Shown: piece by piece, positions 8,480-15,814 of the stretch
Numbering within the stretch: the stretch's first letter is position 1
How the letters are laid out: every line of letters begins with the position of its first letter
NCBI GenBank assembly: GCA_018263335.1
Contig: JADFCY010000020.1
Span: 1 to 34,341, forward strand
DNA: 34,341 nt
Direction of reading: 5' to 3'
Origin: Methanolinea sp.
GTDB lineage: Archaea; Halobacteriota; Methanomicrobia; Methanomicrobiales; Methanospirillaceae
Translations under genes and position numbers: made by a program
The notes under the pieces: generated by a model
The model's input: only the letters and a program-made list of their open reading frames with translations
Database searches by the model: none
What the model was told of the DNA's origin: nothing

Positions 8480-9669
8480 GTGCCTCCGGAACACTCATCG
8501 GAAAGGAGATCGTGCTCGCGGTGACCGGGAGCATCGCAGCGGTGGAGACCGTGCGGCTTGCCCATGAGCTCCGGCGAAGGGGTGCACGGGTACAGGCGGT
8601 GATGAGCCGCGCCGCCACTGGAATCATCCATCCCGATGCCCTCACATATGCGACCGGCAGGCCCGCGATCACCGCGATCACCGGCATGGTCGAGCATGTC
8701 ACCTCCTGCGGTGAGGGAGGGACCGCGGATCTCCTGCTGATAGCACCGGCAACCGCAAACACCCTCTGCAAGATCGCGGCAGGAGTCGATGACACCCCGG
8801 TCACGACCTTTGCCACCACCGCGATCGGGAGGGGAATGCCGGTGGTGGTGGCGCCTGCCATGCACGAGAGCATGTACAGGCACCCGGGTGTCGCGGGGTG
8901 TCTTTCGACCCTGCAGGGATGGGGGATCGTGGTGGCGGGCCCCAGGATCGAGGAAGGAAAGGCAAAGATCGCCGGTATCAGCGAGATTGTCCTTCTCTGC
9001 GAGCGGGAACTGATGGGAAAACCTCTCCTAGGGCGCCACGTCCTCATCACCAGCGGCCCCTGCAGGGAGAAGGTCGATGACGTGCGGATTCTCACCACCC
9101 GGTCGCGCGGGCTTATGGGCAGGGCACTCGCGATGCAGGCGTTTCGGCTCGGAGCCCGGGTCACGGTCGTCCATGGGGACCGGTTTGTAGGGGCAGAGAA
9201 CGTGCATGCTGCAGATGCCCGGACGATGCACAAGGAGGTCTGCCGGATATGCGCAGACGACCCGGTCGATCTCTTCATCTCTGCTGCCGCGGTCTCGGAC
9301 TTTTTGCCCGAACCCATGGCAGGAAAGATTCCCAGCGGAAGACCGGTAACCCTCACCCTCAATCCCCTGCCAAAGATCATTGATGATGTCGTGGACCGTT
9401 TCCATGTGCCCACCATTGCCTTCAAGCTCGGTGACGATGCCGTGGCAAGGGGAAAGGCAATGCTTCGGGACAGTATAGGGCTCGTGGTGGCAAACGATCC
9501 CCGCGCCATGGGGGAGAGAGACACCTCCGTGACGCTTCTTGGAGAAGGGGGATTCATGCGTGAAGCCTCCGGCAGCAAGGAGGCGGTTGCAGCCGAGATA
9601 CTCGATTGCGCACTTGATATCTTTCAATTTTCAAAAAAAGAGGCAAAAACCTCTTTTCCTGGAAGATAG
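8476..9669 (+). CDS. coaBC: Bifunctional CoaBC (phosphopantothenoylcysteine synthetase/decarboxylase), 397 aa
   Basis: Joins 4'-phosphopantothenate to cysteine (CoaB) and decarboxylates the product to 4'-phosphopantetheine (CoaC, FMN-dependent). The N-terminal flavoprotein half shows VTGSIAAVE, a histidine in VEHVTS, the flavin-binding APATANTLCKIA and the archaeal PAMHESMY loop. The CoaB half starts near residue 190 with LITSGPCREKVDDVR, and has the synthetase motif SAAAVSDF and a K-x-K-x-like segment after MAGKIPSG. ATGA overlap with the preceding gene. Its coding end contains a hairpin with T-run (9636-9657), so the last residues (KKEAKTSF) are part of a likely terminator. Pathway partners PoK and PPS lie 455 bp downstream. 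Confidence 0.94.
   Translation: MSASGTLIGKEIVLAVTGSIAAVETVRLAHELRRRGARVQAVMSRAATGIIHPDALTYATGRPAITAITGMVEHVTSCGEGGTADLLLIAPATANTLCKIAAGVDDTPVTTFATTAIGRGMPVVVAPAMHESMYRHPGVAGCLSTLQGWGIVVAGPRIEEGKAKIAGISEIVLLCERELMGKPLLGRHVLITSGPCREKVDDVRILTTRSRGLMGRALAMQAFRLGARVTVVHGDRFVGAENVHAADARTMHKEVCRICADDPVDLFISAAAVSDFLPEPMAGKIPSGRPVTLTLNPLPKIIDDVVDRFHVPTIAFKLGDDAVARGKAMLRDSIGLVVANDPRAMGERDTSVTLLGEGGFMREASGSKEAVAAEILDCALDIFQFSKKEAKTSFPGR
9636..9657 (+). terminator. Hairpin with T-run inside the 3' end of coaBC
   Basis: An eight-base-pair stem (AAAAGAGG pairing with CCTCTTTT) encloses a six-base loop. It lies within the last codons of coaBC, 12 nt before the stop. The T-rich 3' arm could terminate transcription. 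Confidence 0.4.
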
Positions 9670-10124
9670 CCATCGCATATCTGAATGGGCCATGGCTTGA
9701 GGTCCTGCGCCTGAACATGTGGGATAAATCCCTGACAGTCTATTTTTCCCTTCTCCAATTTTCGGATTCAGCCACATTCCCTTATCACGATAACGCTCCA
9801 TGATGCGCCCACCACGGCCCAAGGAGCGCCGTGCGGAGTACCCACGCACACGTCTGAAGTGTCCCAATCCTTCCCGCAGGCTATCTCGTCGGAGGGGGGG
9901 AGGAGTTAGATGGGGGTCCGAATCCCCCTTCATAATTGCAACAATCAGGAAATCGGCCGACCGAAATGGCCTTGATTGCTCCGGTGTCGGAAGGAAGAAA
10001 GCCCAACGCACCCTTTCCCCCCACTCCCTGGAGGACCCCGCCAATCGCGGGGATTCAGCCCTGCCGGGTCACTTTCTTAAGCTTTTAACACGAACCAATT
10101 GGAAGAAAAAGCCCAATCCCTCCC
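9670..10124. other. 455-bp stretch without a convincing gene
   Basis: No frame here shows conserved protein features. Structured pieces are a five-base-pair stem with seven-base loop at 9912-9928, a bulged hairpin at 9942-9977 (CAATCA/TGATTG and GGCC/GGCC) and a six-base-pair stem CCCCGC/GCGGGG at 10036-10052. A possible promoter for pantoate kinase lies at its right end. It could be a dispersed intergenic repeat, an untranslated RNA or a degraded gene; sequence alone does not decide. Confidence 0.4.
10078..10092 (+). promoter_or_regulatory. Putative promoter for the pantoate kinase operon
   Basis: AAGCTTTTAACA at about 10079-10090 is a good archaeal TATA candidate. Transcription would begin near 10111, giving a leader of roughly 14 nt before the GTG at 10125, and no Shine-Dalgarno is seen there. 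Confidence 0.45.
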
Positions 10125-11000
10125 GTGATTATTGTGCCCTCCTTTGCCTCTGCATTCAGCCCCGGTCATCTCTCAGGGTACTTCAGGCCCGTCTACGGTC
10201 CCGACCCTGCACACACGGGGAGCCTTGGCGCCGGTATCGTGATACGGGAGGGGGTCACGACCACGGTATGGCCTTCTGACGACACAGAAGTGACCGTAGA
10301 ACGCAGGGACCCTGTCCTGGGCAATGTAATCGAAGTATTTCACGCCTCCCCCCCCATCCGCTACCTCCTTTCACGAATGGGAGTGACTGCCAGGGTGAAG
10401 ACCGTGTGCAGCCTTCCCATAGGGGCAGGGTTCGGCCTCTCTGCAGCAGCACTCCTCTCTACTGCCACCGCGGCAAATGCCCTCTTTCGCCTCTCGCTTG
10501 GGGCATCAGAGTGTGGGGCACTGGCTCACGAGACTGAGATTGTCCACAAAACCGGCCTTGGAGACATCGCGGCCTGCATGGGGGGCGGCCGGGACTGCAG
10601 GAAGGGTGCAGGGATCATGGCTGATATCAAGCGCGAATACGACAATCCCGCGTCCCTGTGTGCCGTGGTCTTCGGCCCTCTTCCCTCTCCGGAAGTACTT
10701 GGCTCACCCGAAGCGATGGCAAAGGTCGCCCGGGCATTCCCCGGCCGCTGCCCTGGGGATATCGCGGACTTCTTTCGACTCTCCAGGAGGTTTACCGACG
10801 AGAGCGGGCTTGCCACGCCGCAGGTCCTTTCCGCACTGGCTGCCTGCGATGATGCCGGAATCCCTGCTACCATGACGATGCTCGGCAACGGCGTCTTCGC
10901 ATCCGGCGAAGGCGCCTTCCCACTGCTCTCACGCCTGGGAGAGGCCTTCCTTCTCCACCCCGCGGACGAGGGAGTCCGCCTGCTCGAGGTGGGGAGATGA
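10125..11000 (+). CDS. Archaeal pantoate kinase (GHMP kinase), 291 aa
   Basis: Phosphorylates pantoate to 4-phosphopantoate, the first step of the archaeal CoA route. The N-terminal AFSPGHLSGYF and the GHMP ATP loop PIGAGFGLSAAALL (about residues 104-117) identify the family, as does TGLGDIAACMGGG with a downstream R-x-x-AG stretch. The C-terminal third shows the usual MLGNGVFA strand. The start is GTG at 10125 (a second in-frame GTG at 10134 is possible); no ATG is available before the conserved part. The gene overlaps phosphopantothenate synthetase by ATGA. Commonly named PoK. Confidence 0.92.
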   Translation: MIIVPSFASAFSPGHLSGYFRPVYGPDPAHTGSLGAGIVIREGVTTTVWPSDDTEVTVERRDPVLGNVIEVFHASPPIRYLLSRMGVTARVKTVCSLPIGAGFGLSAAALLSTATAANALFRLSLGASECGALAHETEIVHKTGLGDIAACMGGGRDCRKGAGIMADIKREYDNPASLCAVVFGPLPSPEVLGSPEAMAKVARAFPGRCPGDIADFFRLSRRFTDESGLATPQVLSALAACDDAGIPATMTMLGNGVFASGEGAFPLLSRLGEAFLLHPADEGVRLLEVGR

Positions 11001-11728
11001 TCCCCCTAAACCATCCCCGGTACCGGTCGCTCGTCGCGAGGGAACGGCTGGCACGCTATGCTGCAGAAGGTATTGTCTCCCTCGAAGGCCTCGCAGCCCA
11101 CGGTCGCGGCGAGGCGTTTGACTATCTCCTTGGTGAGAGGACCACGGAGAGCGCCCTGCTTGCGGAGAAGGTGGCGGCCGCACTGATGCGTGGCGCAAAG
11201 AGACCTGTGATCTCTGTGAACGGAAACACTGCGGCACTGGCCGCCGAACTCCTCGCACCCCTGCAGGAGAATTCCGGAGCAAAGGTCGAGGTCAACCTCT
11301 TCCACCGGACCGAGGAGCGGATGCAGAAGATTACCCGCCTGCTCCGCGAACACGGCGTCCGTGTGGAGGAGGGGGTTGCCGAGAGGCTCCTCCCCCTCTC
11401 CCATGACCGCGCCCTTTGCCTCCGGGATGGCATCTACAGTGCAGACGTCATTCTCGTTCCCCTCGAGGATGGCGACCGCTGCCAGGCGCTGCGGAAAATG
11501 GGCAAGACCGTGATCACCATTGACCTCAATCCCCTTTCGAGGACCGCAAGGAGTGCGAGCCTCACGATCGTTGATGAGCTCACGAGGGCCCTCCCCCACC
11601 TCACCACATTCTGCTCCTCCCTTTCAGGGGAAGAGGCCGCGGTGCTCGCCAGATCCTTCAAGAACGAGTCTTTTCTGGAAGTTGCACGAAATACCATGAG
11701 ACGGGGGCTCCTCCATGCTCTGGATTGA
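10997..11728 (+). CDS. 4-phosphopantoate--beta-alanine ligase (phosphopantothenate synthetase), 243 aa
   Basis: Condenses 4-phosphopantoate with beta-alanine using ATP to form 4'-phosphopantothenate. The N-terminal [20 protein letters not shown] is the family signature. [11 protein letters not shown] (near residues 71-81), the NLFHRTEER segment and [14 protein letters not shown] near 172-185 are also conserved features of this archaea-specific family. It directly follows pantoate kinase with a 4-nt overlap and overlaps the next AAA gene by 14 nt, so the three are one transcription unit. With CoaBC the window encodes pantoate to 4'-phosphopantetheine. Commonly named PPS. Confidence 0.92.
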   Translation: MIPLNHPRYRSLVARERLARYAAEGIVSLEGLAAHGRGEAFDYLLGERTTESALLAEKVAAALMRGAKRPVISVNGNTAALAAELLAPLQENSGAKVEVNLFHRTEERMQKITRLLREHGVRVEEGVAERLLPLSHDRALCLRDGIYSADVILVPLEDGDRCQALRKMGKTVITIDLNPLSRTARSASLTIVDELTRALPHLTTFCSSLSGEEAAVLARSFKNESFLEVARNTMRRGLLHALD

Positions 11729-12728
11729 AAAGTACCGGCCTCGATCACTTGACGAGATCATCGGGCAGGAGAAGGTGGTGGAACGGCTGAAACACTTTGC
11801 CTCTTCCCGGGCCGTGCCGCACCTCGTGCTGGCAGGACCACCGGGAACAGGAAAAAGCGCGAGCGTCGAGTGCCTGGCACGGGAGCTGTACCGCGACTTT
11901 GCCGAAGAAAACCTCACCATCATCCCCACAAGCGACCTCTTCTCGCTCGGAAAGAAATTCCTCGAGGGAGAAGAGCGGTACTCCCATCTCTACCGCGCTG
12001 ACGAGAGCCTGCTCTCAAACTTCAAGCGAATCATTAGGGAGTATTCATCGGTTCGACCCCTGGATGCAGAGTTCAAGCTGATGGCATTCGAGGGGGCTTC
12101 ATCGCTGCCACGCGAGGCCCAGCAGGCGCTCCGCCGGATCATGGAGCGGTCCTCGCGGACCTGCAGGTTCATCTACTGCACGAGCCACCCCTCGGCAGTC
12201 ATCCCCGCCATTGCATCCCGTTGCCTGCCGGTATTCTTCTCCCCCATCCCGGACCCGCTCGTCGAATCCCACCTGCAGGCCATCTGCACCGCGGAAGGAA
12301 GAGGGGGATGCCCCATCAGGGAAGACCAGATCGGGCTCCTGGTTGCCGCCGCACGCGGGGATCTCCGGAAGGCCGTGATGCTCCTCCAGGTGCTCGCAGA
12401 GTCAGGCCCCGACGCAAACCTCCTCTCAATCTCCATGACAGAGACCGACCAGGTCGCGACCGCCGCGTTCTCGGCGATTCGCGCGGGTGATATCCAGGCA
12501 GGAAGGCGCAGGCTTGAGACACTCCAGATCGAATACGGCCTCTCAGGGAGGGAGGTGCTGGGGGCGCTCGGCAACGTCGTGAAGCGGGACTTTAACGACC
12601 CCCGTATCGCCTGCGCCCTCGCAGAGACCGACTGGGTGCTGGGGCACAGCCAGAACGAGTACCTCCAGCTCAATGCGCTGGTGAGCAGGATTGCAAGGGA
12701 GGCGGCAGATGTCAGGCGTCCAGGATAA
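11715..12728 (+). CDS. RFC small subunit-like AAA protein with degenerate Walker B, 337 aa
   Basis: Clearly an RFC small-subunit paralogue: it begins [16 protein letters not shown], has an intact Walker A GPPGTGKS (residues 41-48), [11 protein letters not shown], and an SRC motif with its arginine (IASRC). Aligned with the canonical subunit in this window, Walker B LDEAD is replaced by FEGAS (125-129), so the catalytic glutamate is glycine and both aspartates are lost. It may bind ATP but should hydrolyse it poorly. Three-subunit RFCs (RfcS1, RfcS2, RfcL) are known in Methanosarcina and haloarchaea, and this may be the RfcS2-type partner. It overlaps phosphopantothenate synthetase by 14 nt and the methyltransferase by 20 nt, an odd neighbourhood for a replication gene. 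Confidence 0.85.
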   Translation: MLWIEKYRPRSLDEIIGQEKVVERLKHFASSRAVPHLVLAGPPGTGKSASVECLARELYRDFAEENLTIIPTSDLFSLGKKFLEGEERYSHLYRADESLLSNFKRIIREYSSVRPLDAEFKLMAFEGASSLPREAQQALRRIMERSSRTCRFIYCTSHPSAVIPAIASRCLPVFFSPIPDPLVESHLQAICTAEGRGGCPIREDQIGLLVAAARGDLRKAVMLLQVLAESGPDANLLSISMTETDQVATAAFSAIRAGDIQAGRRRLETLQIEYGLSGREVLGALGNVVKRDFNDPRIACALAETDWVLGHSQNEYLQLNALVSRIAREAADVRRPG

Positions 12729-13437
12729 GGTCCAGCAGCATTACGATGAGATGGCGGAGGTCTACGATTCCCGATACGACCACCGCAGGGGGAGGGCCTA
12801 TTATTCCCACATCTCGCGCCACGTGATGTCGCATCTCCCGAGGAGAGGAAGGCTCCTTGACGTGGGGTGCGGGACCGGCCTCTTTGTGTATCGCTATACT
12901 TCCCAGGGAGGAAGCGCGGTGGGCCTTGACATCTCGAGGGGAATGATCACCCGCGCCCGCGCCAGGAACCGCAGCGCGGATTTTGGCACCGGGAATGCAG
13001 AGATGCTCCCATTCAGGGACGAGTCGTTTGACGCGGTGGCAAGCCTCCTTGCCTTCTCATACCTTAAGAACCCTGAACAGATGCTCAAAGAGGCGTGGAG
13101 GGTGCTTGCGCCGGGAGGAACGCTCGCCATCTGCACGCTGGGAAGAAATTTCCTTACCTCCGGCCTTCCTGCGGTATATTCCCTCGGCGAGGCGATGCGG
13201 ATTCGGCAGGTGGGCGTGGGTGCGTTTGGAGAGAGATACTATACCCCTGGAGAGATGATCGCGCTCCTTGAGGCCGCGGGGTTCTGCGACGTGTCGGCCA
13301 GGAAGTGCTCGTTCGCTCACCTCAACCTCGTCGACCCCCTCTATTCCATCGCACGCCGCATCGAGCCGTTCGTCGAGGAGAAGATCCCGTCGCTTGCGTA
13401 CAATCTCATTGCCAGCGGGAAAAAACCAGGAAGATGA
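12709..13437 (+). CDS. Class I SAM-dependent methyltransferase, 242 aa
   Basis: Methyltransf_11/UbiE-like protein with an unknown substrate. Motif I is [11 protein letters not shown] (near residues 44-54), followed by the acidic strand end GLDISRGMI, then [12 protein letters not shown] and the post-motif [22 protein letters not shown]. The protein starts with the common [12 protein letters not shown] lead-in. The ATG at 12709 follows GGGAGGCGGCAG and is preferred over an upstream TTG. It overlaps the RFC-like gene by 20 nt and ends the plus-strand operon. No membrane segment. The C-terminal part (after about 160) is variable and may bind the substrate. Lipid, quinone-like or small-molecule targets are all possible. 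Confidence 0.8.
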   Translation: MSGVQDKVQQHYDEMAEVYDSRYDHRRGRAYYSHISRHVMSHLPRRGRLLDVGCGTGLFVYRYTSQGGSAVGLDISRGMITRARARNRSADFGTGNAEMLPFRDESFDAVASLLAFSYLKNPEQMLKEAWRVLAPGGTLAICTLGRNFLTSGLPAVYSLGEAMRIRQVGVGAFGERYYTPGEMIALLEAAGFCDVSARKCSFAHLNLVDPLYSIARRIEPFVEEKIPSLAYNLIASGKKPGR

Positions 13438-13481
13438 AGAGAAGTAGAAGTCTTTTCATGCCGAAAATACCCGGCGTTCCC

Positions 13482-14828
13482 TCACTCTCTCTTCCTGAGG
13501 CGGGCGACCATCCGCTCTTTCTTCTGCATGGCGGCCAGGGCCGCAGCCTCGACTGCCGCTTTCATCTCTTCAAAGTCCCTCCCGCCGCGGTCCACCACCT
13601 TCTTGACCGGAGTATACGCTGACTCGCGGAACCGTGGGGTAAAGTCCCTCAACCCCTTCCCGGTGAGGAGGAACGCGCCTGGGCTTCCCTCTTCCACGGA
13701 CCCGATCTCCTGCACCCTCACCCCCGCACTCCTGATCACCTCCATGATCGAATGGGCGGCATCGGGCGGGGCGGTGATAAGGAGTGCATCGAGCGAGACC
13801 CCCAGCGGGTCGATTGAGAGACGCTCGAGGAGCGATCCGACTTCCTCCTGCACGAGCCCGTGCACCTTCTCCTCCTCGACCACCACCCTGCACCCGGCAG
13901 TCGATGCGAGTTCGTGCGCGTCGCCGCGCAGCCCCCCGTTGGTGACGTCTGTCATCGCGTGGATGCTCTGGAGGGCGGGGCTTGCCAGGAGGGCCTCGCA
14001 TGCCTGGAGGAAGTGGAGGTTGATGGTCTGTTCCACGACCTCCGGGTACCCCGAGTAGAGGGCCGCAGTGGCAATTGTCCCACCCCCCGCTCCTTCCGTC
14101 ATAAGGATCACGTCCCCGGGCCGGGCCTCCCGGCGGGCAGTCAGGTGCGAGGCGATTCCGACAGTCCCCACGCAACCGGTCATCCGTGAGCCGAGCACCA
14201 TGTCCCCTCCGATGCGAAGCGTCGAGCCTGCAACAAGGGGCACCCCCATCGACTCCCCCACTGCGCACACTCCTGCCGTGTATTCAAATATTTTTGCGAC
14301 GTCTCCGCCGTCGGCTACGTGAATGTCAGAGAAGAGGAGAAGTGGGCGGGCACCCATGACATACACGTCGCGCATCGTCGCACGTGTCACGTGGAAGCCC
14401 GCGAGGAAGGGAAAATCCGAGAGCCGGGAGTGCATGCCGTCGACTGTGCAGACTACCTGGAGGTCGTGACTCGCGGAGAGAGCTGGGATGGGGACCGCCC
14501 CTGCGTCGTCCATCTCGTCTACCCCTACGGTGGCGCCGGTGCTCCCTATGATCCTTGCGATCTGGCGGTGGGCATAGAAGTCGCCGGTGCCCCGGGAACC
14601 CACGCCGAACTCCCCCATGCTGACGCCAGCCTCACGGAAGGTGAAGAGATCACCTGAAAGGCCCGTGGTATTCTTGACCTCCGCGATGACCGCCTCTGCT
14701 AACTCGTCGATATACCCTGGTTCCGCACCCGGTTTGAACCCCCGTATGCACCTGGCAAGGCGATCCTTCACCGCGTCTTCATGGAGCCCGGCCGCGAGTG
14801 CCTTCCGGGCGAACTCCTCAACGTCCAT
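13482..14828 (-). CDS. AIR synthase-related (PurM/HypE/SelD superfamily) protein, 448 aa
   Basis: ATP-binding PurM-like protein of undetermined reaction. After an alpha-helical N-terminal stretch of about 80 residues, the PurM-like N-domain includes VGVDEMDDAGAV and GGDMVLGSRMTGCVG. The C-domain includes MTEGAGGGTIATAA and the family-typical MTDVTNGGLRGDAHELA. Methanogens have several such paralogues, including HypE, methanogenesis marker proteins and AIR-synthase-related proteins of about 450 aa; this length fits the last group. I start at ATG 14828, where a protein-like N-terminus begins; an upstream ATG adds 15 unlikely residues. No strong ribosome site is seen. It is convergent with the methyltransferase operon, 44 bp apart. 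A hydrogenase- or cofactor-maturation role is inference only. Confidence 0.75.
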   Translation of the reverse strand: MDVEEFARKALAAGLHEDAVKDRLARCIRGFKPGAEPGYIDELAEAVIAEVKNTTGLSGDLFTFREAGVSMGEFGVGSRGTGDFYAHRQIARIIGSTGATVGVDEMDDAGAVPIPALSASHDLQVVCTVDGMHSRLSDFPFLAGFHVTRATMRDVYVMGARPLLLFSDIHVADGGDVAKIFEYTAGVCAVGESMGVPLVAGSTLRIGGDMVLGSRMTGCVGTVGIASHLTARREARPGDVILMTEGAGGGTIATAALYSGYPEVVEQTINLHFLQACEALLASPALQSIHAMTDVTNGGLRGDAHELASTAGCRVVVEEEKVHGLVQEEVGSLLERLSIDPLGVSLDALLITAPPDAAHSIMEVIRSAGVRVQEIGSVEEGSPGAFLLTGKGLRDFTPRFRESAYTPVKKVVDRGGRDFEEMKAAVEAAALAAMQKKERMVARLRKRE

Positions 14829-14930
14829 ACCCAGTGTTATTGCCGGTCCATGCTGATAAGGGCGCGGCCACAAGGAGCATGGATGACAGGAGTGTGCGTC
14901 CTCTCCTTTGGCCAGGGAAAAATAAAATGT

Positions 14931-15425
14931 CTACCAGGAACGGACCTGGGGTGGTATCTCGAGCGCATCAATGAAGGTTGCGACCGAGCCGTCTGGGAAA
15001 CGGATAGTGGTCACCGAGGGGGAGAGATCGGCACTGATGAGTGGGGCAAACCAGTAGGTCCTGAGGATCCCTCCACCTTCAGCAAAGGAGAGGCCGGGTG
15101 TCTGCACGGTGGTCTTTCCATCCCTCTCGGTCACGCTGGCAAATGAGTCCACCGAGAGGTGCACGCTCCCGCTGTCGACCCCGGTCACTGTCACGGGCTT
15201 GTGGAAGTTTGACTCCAGGGCTTTTTTGAGTTCCTGTGCAGGGTCAACCAGGCGAAGGTAGACTGATATATATTCGATCCATTTGAGGCGGTACGTGAAA
15301 TGGATGTCCGCGTTGCCGTCATTGGTGATCGTGATATCCAGGCTCTCCGAGGTCATTGCTGCCGCGGGGGCAATGAACAACGCAAGGCAGGCGAGGATGG
15401 CAACGAGACAGGAGATCGTTCTCAT
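14931..15425 (-). CDS. Secreted hypothetical protein, 164 aa
   Basis: I do not recognise a named family. Residues 1-23 form a clear signal peptide (MRTIS, a hydrophobic core, cleavage near AAA-M), and the rest is soluble, with many beta-prone segments and short acidic loops. The first mature segment (LDITITNDGNADIHFTYRL) resembles the start of adhesin-like or carboxypeptidase-regulatory beta-sandwiches. The ATG has AGAGGTG about 7 nt upstream on the minus strand. It is divergent from the envelope operon at 15554 and shares a 128-bp intergenic region with it, so joint control is possible. A T-rich stretch follows the stop. Confidence 0.7.
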   Translation of the reverse strand: MRTISCLVAILACLALFIAPAAAMTSESLDITITNDGNADIHFTYRLKWIEYISVYLRLVDPAQELKKALESNFHKPVTVTGVDSGSVHLSVDSFASVTERDGKTTVQTPGLSFAEGGGILRTYWFAPLISADLSPSVTTIRFPDGSVATFIDALEIPPQVRSW

Positions 15426-15553
15426 ATTACTGCACCTCTTTTATGCGTGAGTATTGCCGGCACCTTCCATAAATCCTTTCTCGCCGGCACGCCTTCCAAA
15501 ATTCAACGTGCGATATCCTCTTTACGACTTAACGACATACCAAGAGCATATCC
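15426..15553. promoter_or_regulatory. Divergent promoter region
   Basis: Minus strand: GATTTATGG at about 15468-15475 could drive the secreted-protein gene, leaving a leader of about 20 nt with its AGGTG ribosome site. Plus strand: CTCTTTACGA near 15519-15528 could drive the envelope operon nearly leaderless (start 15554). The two GCCGGCAC repeats lie between and around these. Confidence 0.35.
15456..15490. repeat. Direct repeat GCCGGCAC x2 in a divergent promoter region
   Basis: GCCGGCAC occurs at 15456-15463 and 15483-15490, 27 bp apart, each followed by CCTTCCA-like bases. The inner GCCGGC is a palindrome, as in many operator half-sites. The copies flank a minus-strand TATA-like element at about 15468-15475 and lie upstream of the envelope operon. 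They may be regulator-binding sites. Confidence 0.4.
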
Positions 15554-15814
15554 ATGATGAAGAAACACCTGGCCATATCTGCACTGGCGGGGTGGATCCT
15601 CCTGGTCACAGGTTTCATGATACTGGCACGGACGCTTGACCTCGAGATATTCTTCGTGCTCTGGCTGATTGGAATTCTGGTCATCGTTGAGCTGGTCTCT
15701 GACCACGCTGCTACTCCGCGTTACCTGCGATACCAGAGACTGGTCATTGCATCGGGTGTGATTCTCTTCGGGGCGATCGTAGCCCGCAAGATACTGGAGA
15801 TACTTGCACGATGA
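15554..15814 (+). CDS. Small membrane protein, 86 aa
   Basis: No family name recognised. Three hydrophobic segments are visible, at about residues 9-26, 31-50 and 64-80, with a short DHAATPRYLRYQR loop between the second and third, so it is an integral membrane protein. The start is the first of two tandem ATG codons. It overlaps the next gene by 4 nt, so it is the first gene of the MoxR/DUF58 envelope operon. A small polytopic protein at this place may help to insert or scaffold the DUF4129-like partner, but that is inference. Confidence 0.7.
   Translation: MMKKHLAISALAGWILLVTGFMILARTLDLEIFFVLWLIGILVIVELVSDHAATPRYLRYQRLVIASGVILFGAIVARKILEILAR

Noticed and set aside
7286-9578. Long antisense open frames on the minus strand (for example 7286-8134 and 8382-9578)
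   Set aside because: They lie opposite well-identified genes and arise from GC-rich codon positions; the proteins are low-complexity with no recognisable domains.
9912-9928. tRNA T-arm-like hairpin (five-base-pair stem, seven-base loop TCCGAAT)
   Set aside because: The loop has C where T is conserved, and no matching acceptor stem or anticodon arm is present upstream.
9631-10044. 137-residue minus-strand frame in the 455-bp gap
   Set aside because: No domain or Shine-Dalgarno; it overlaps the end of coaBC and is rich in Arg and Pro as expected from GC-rich noise.
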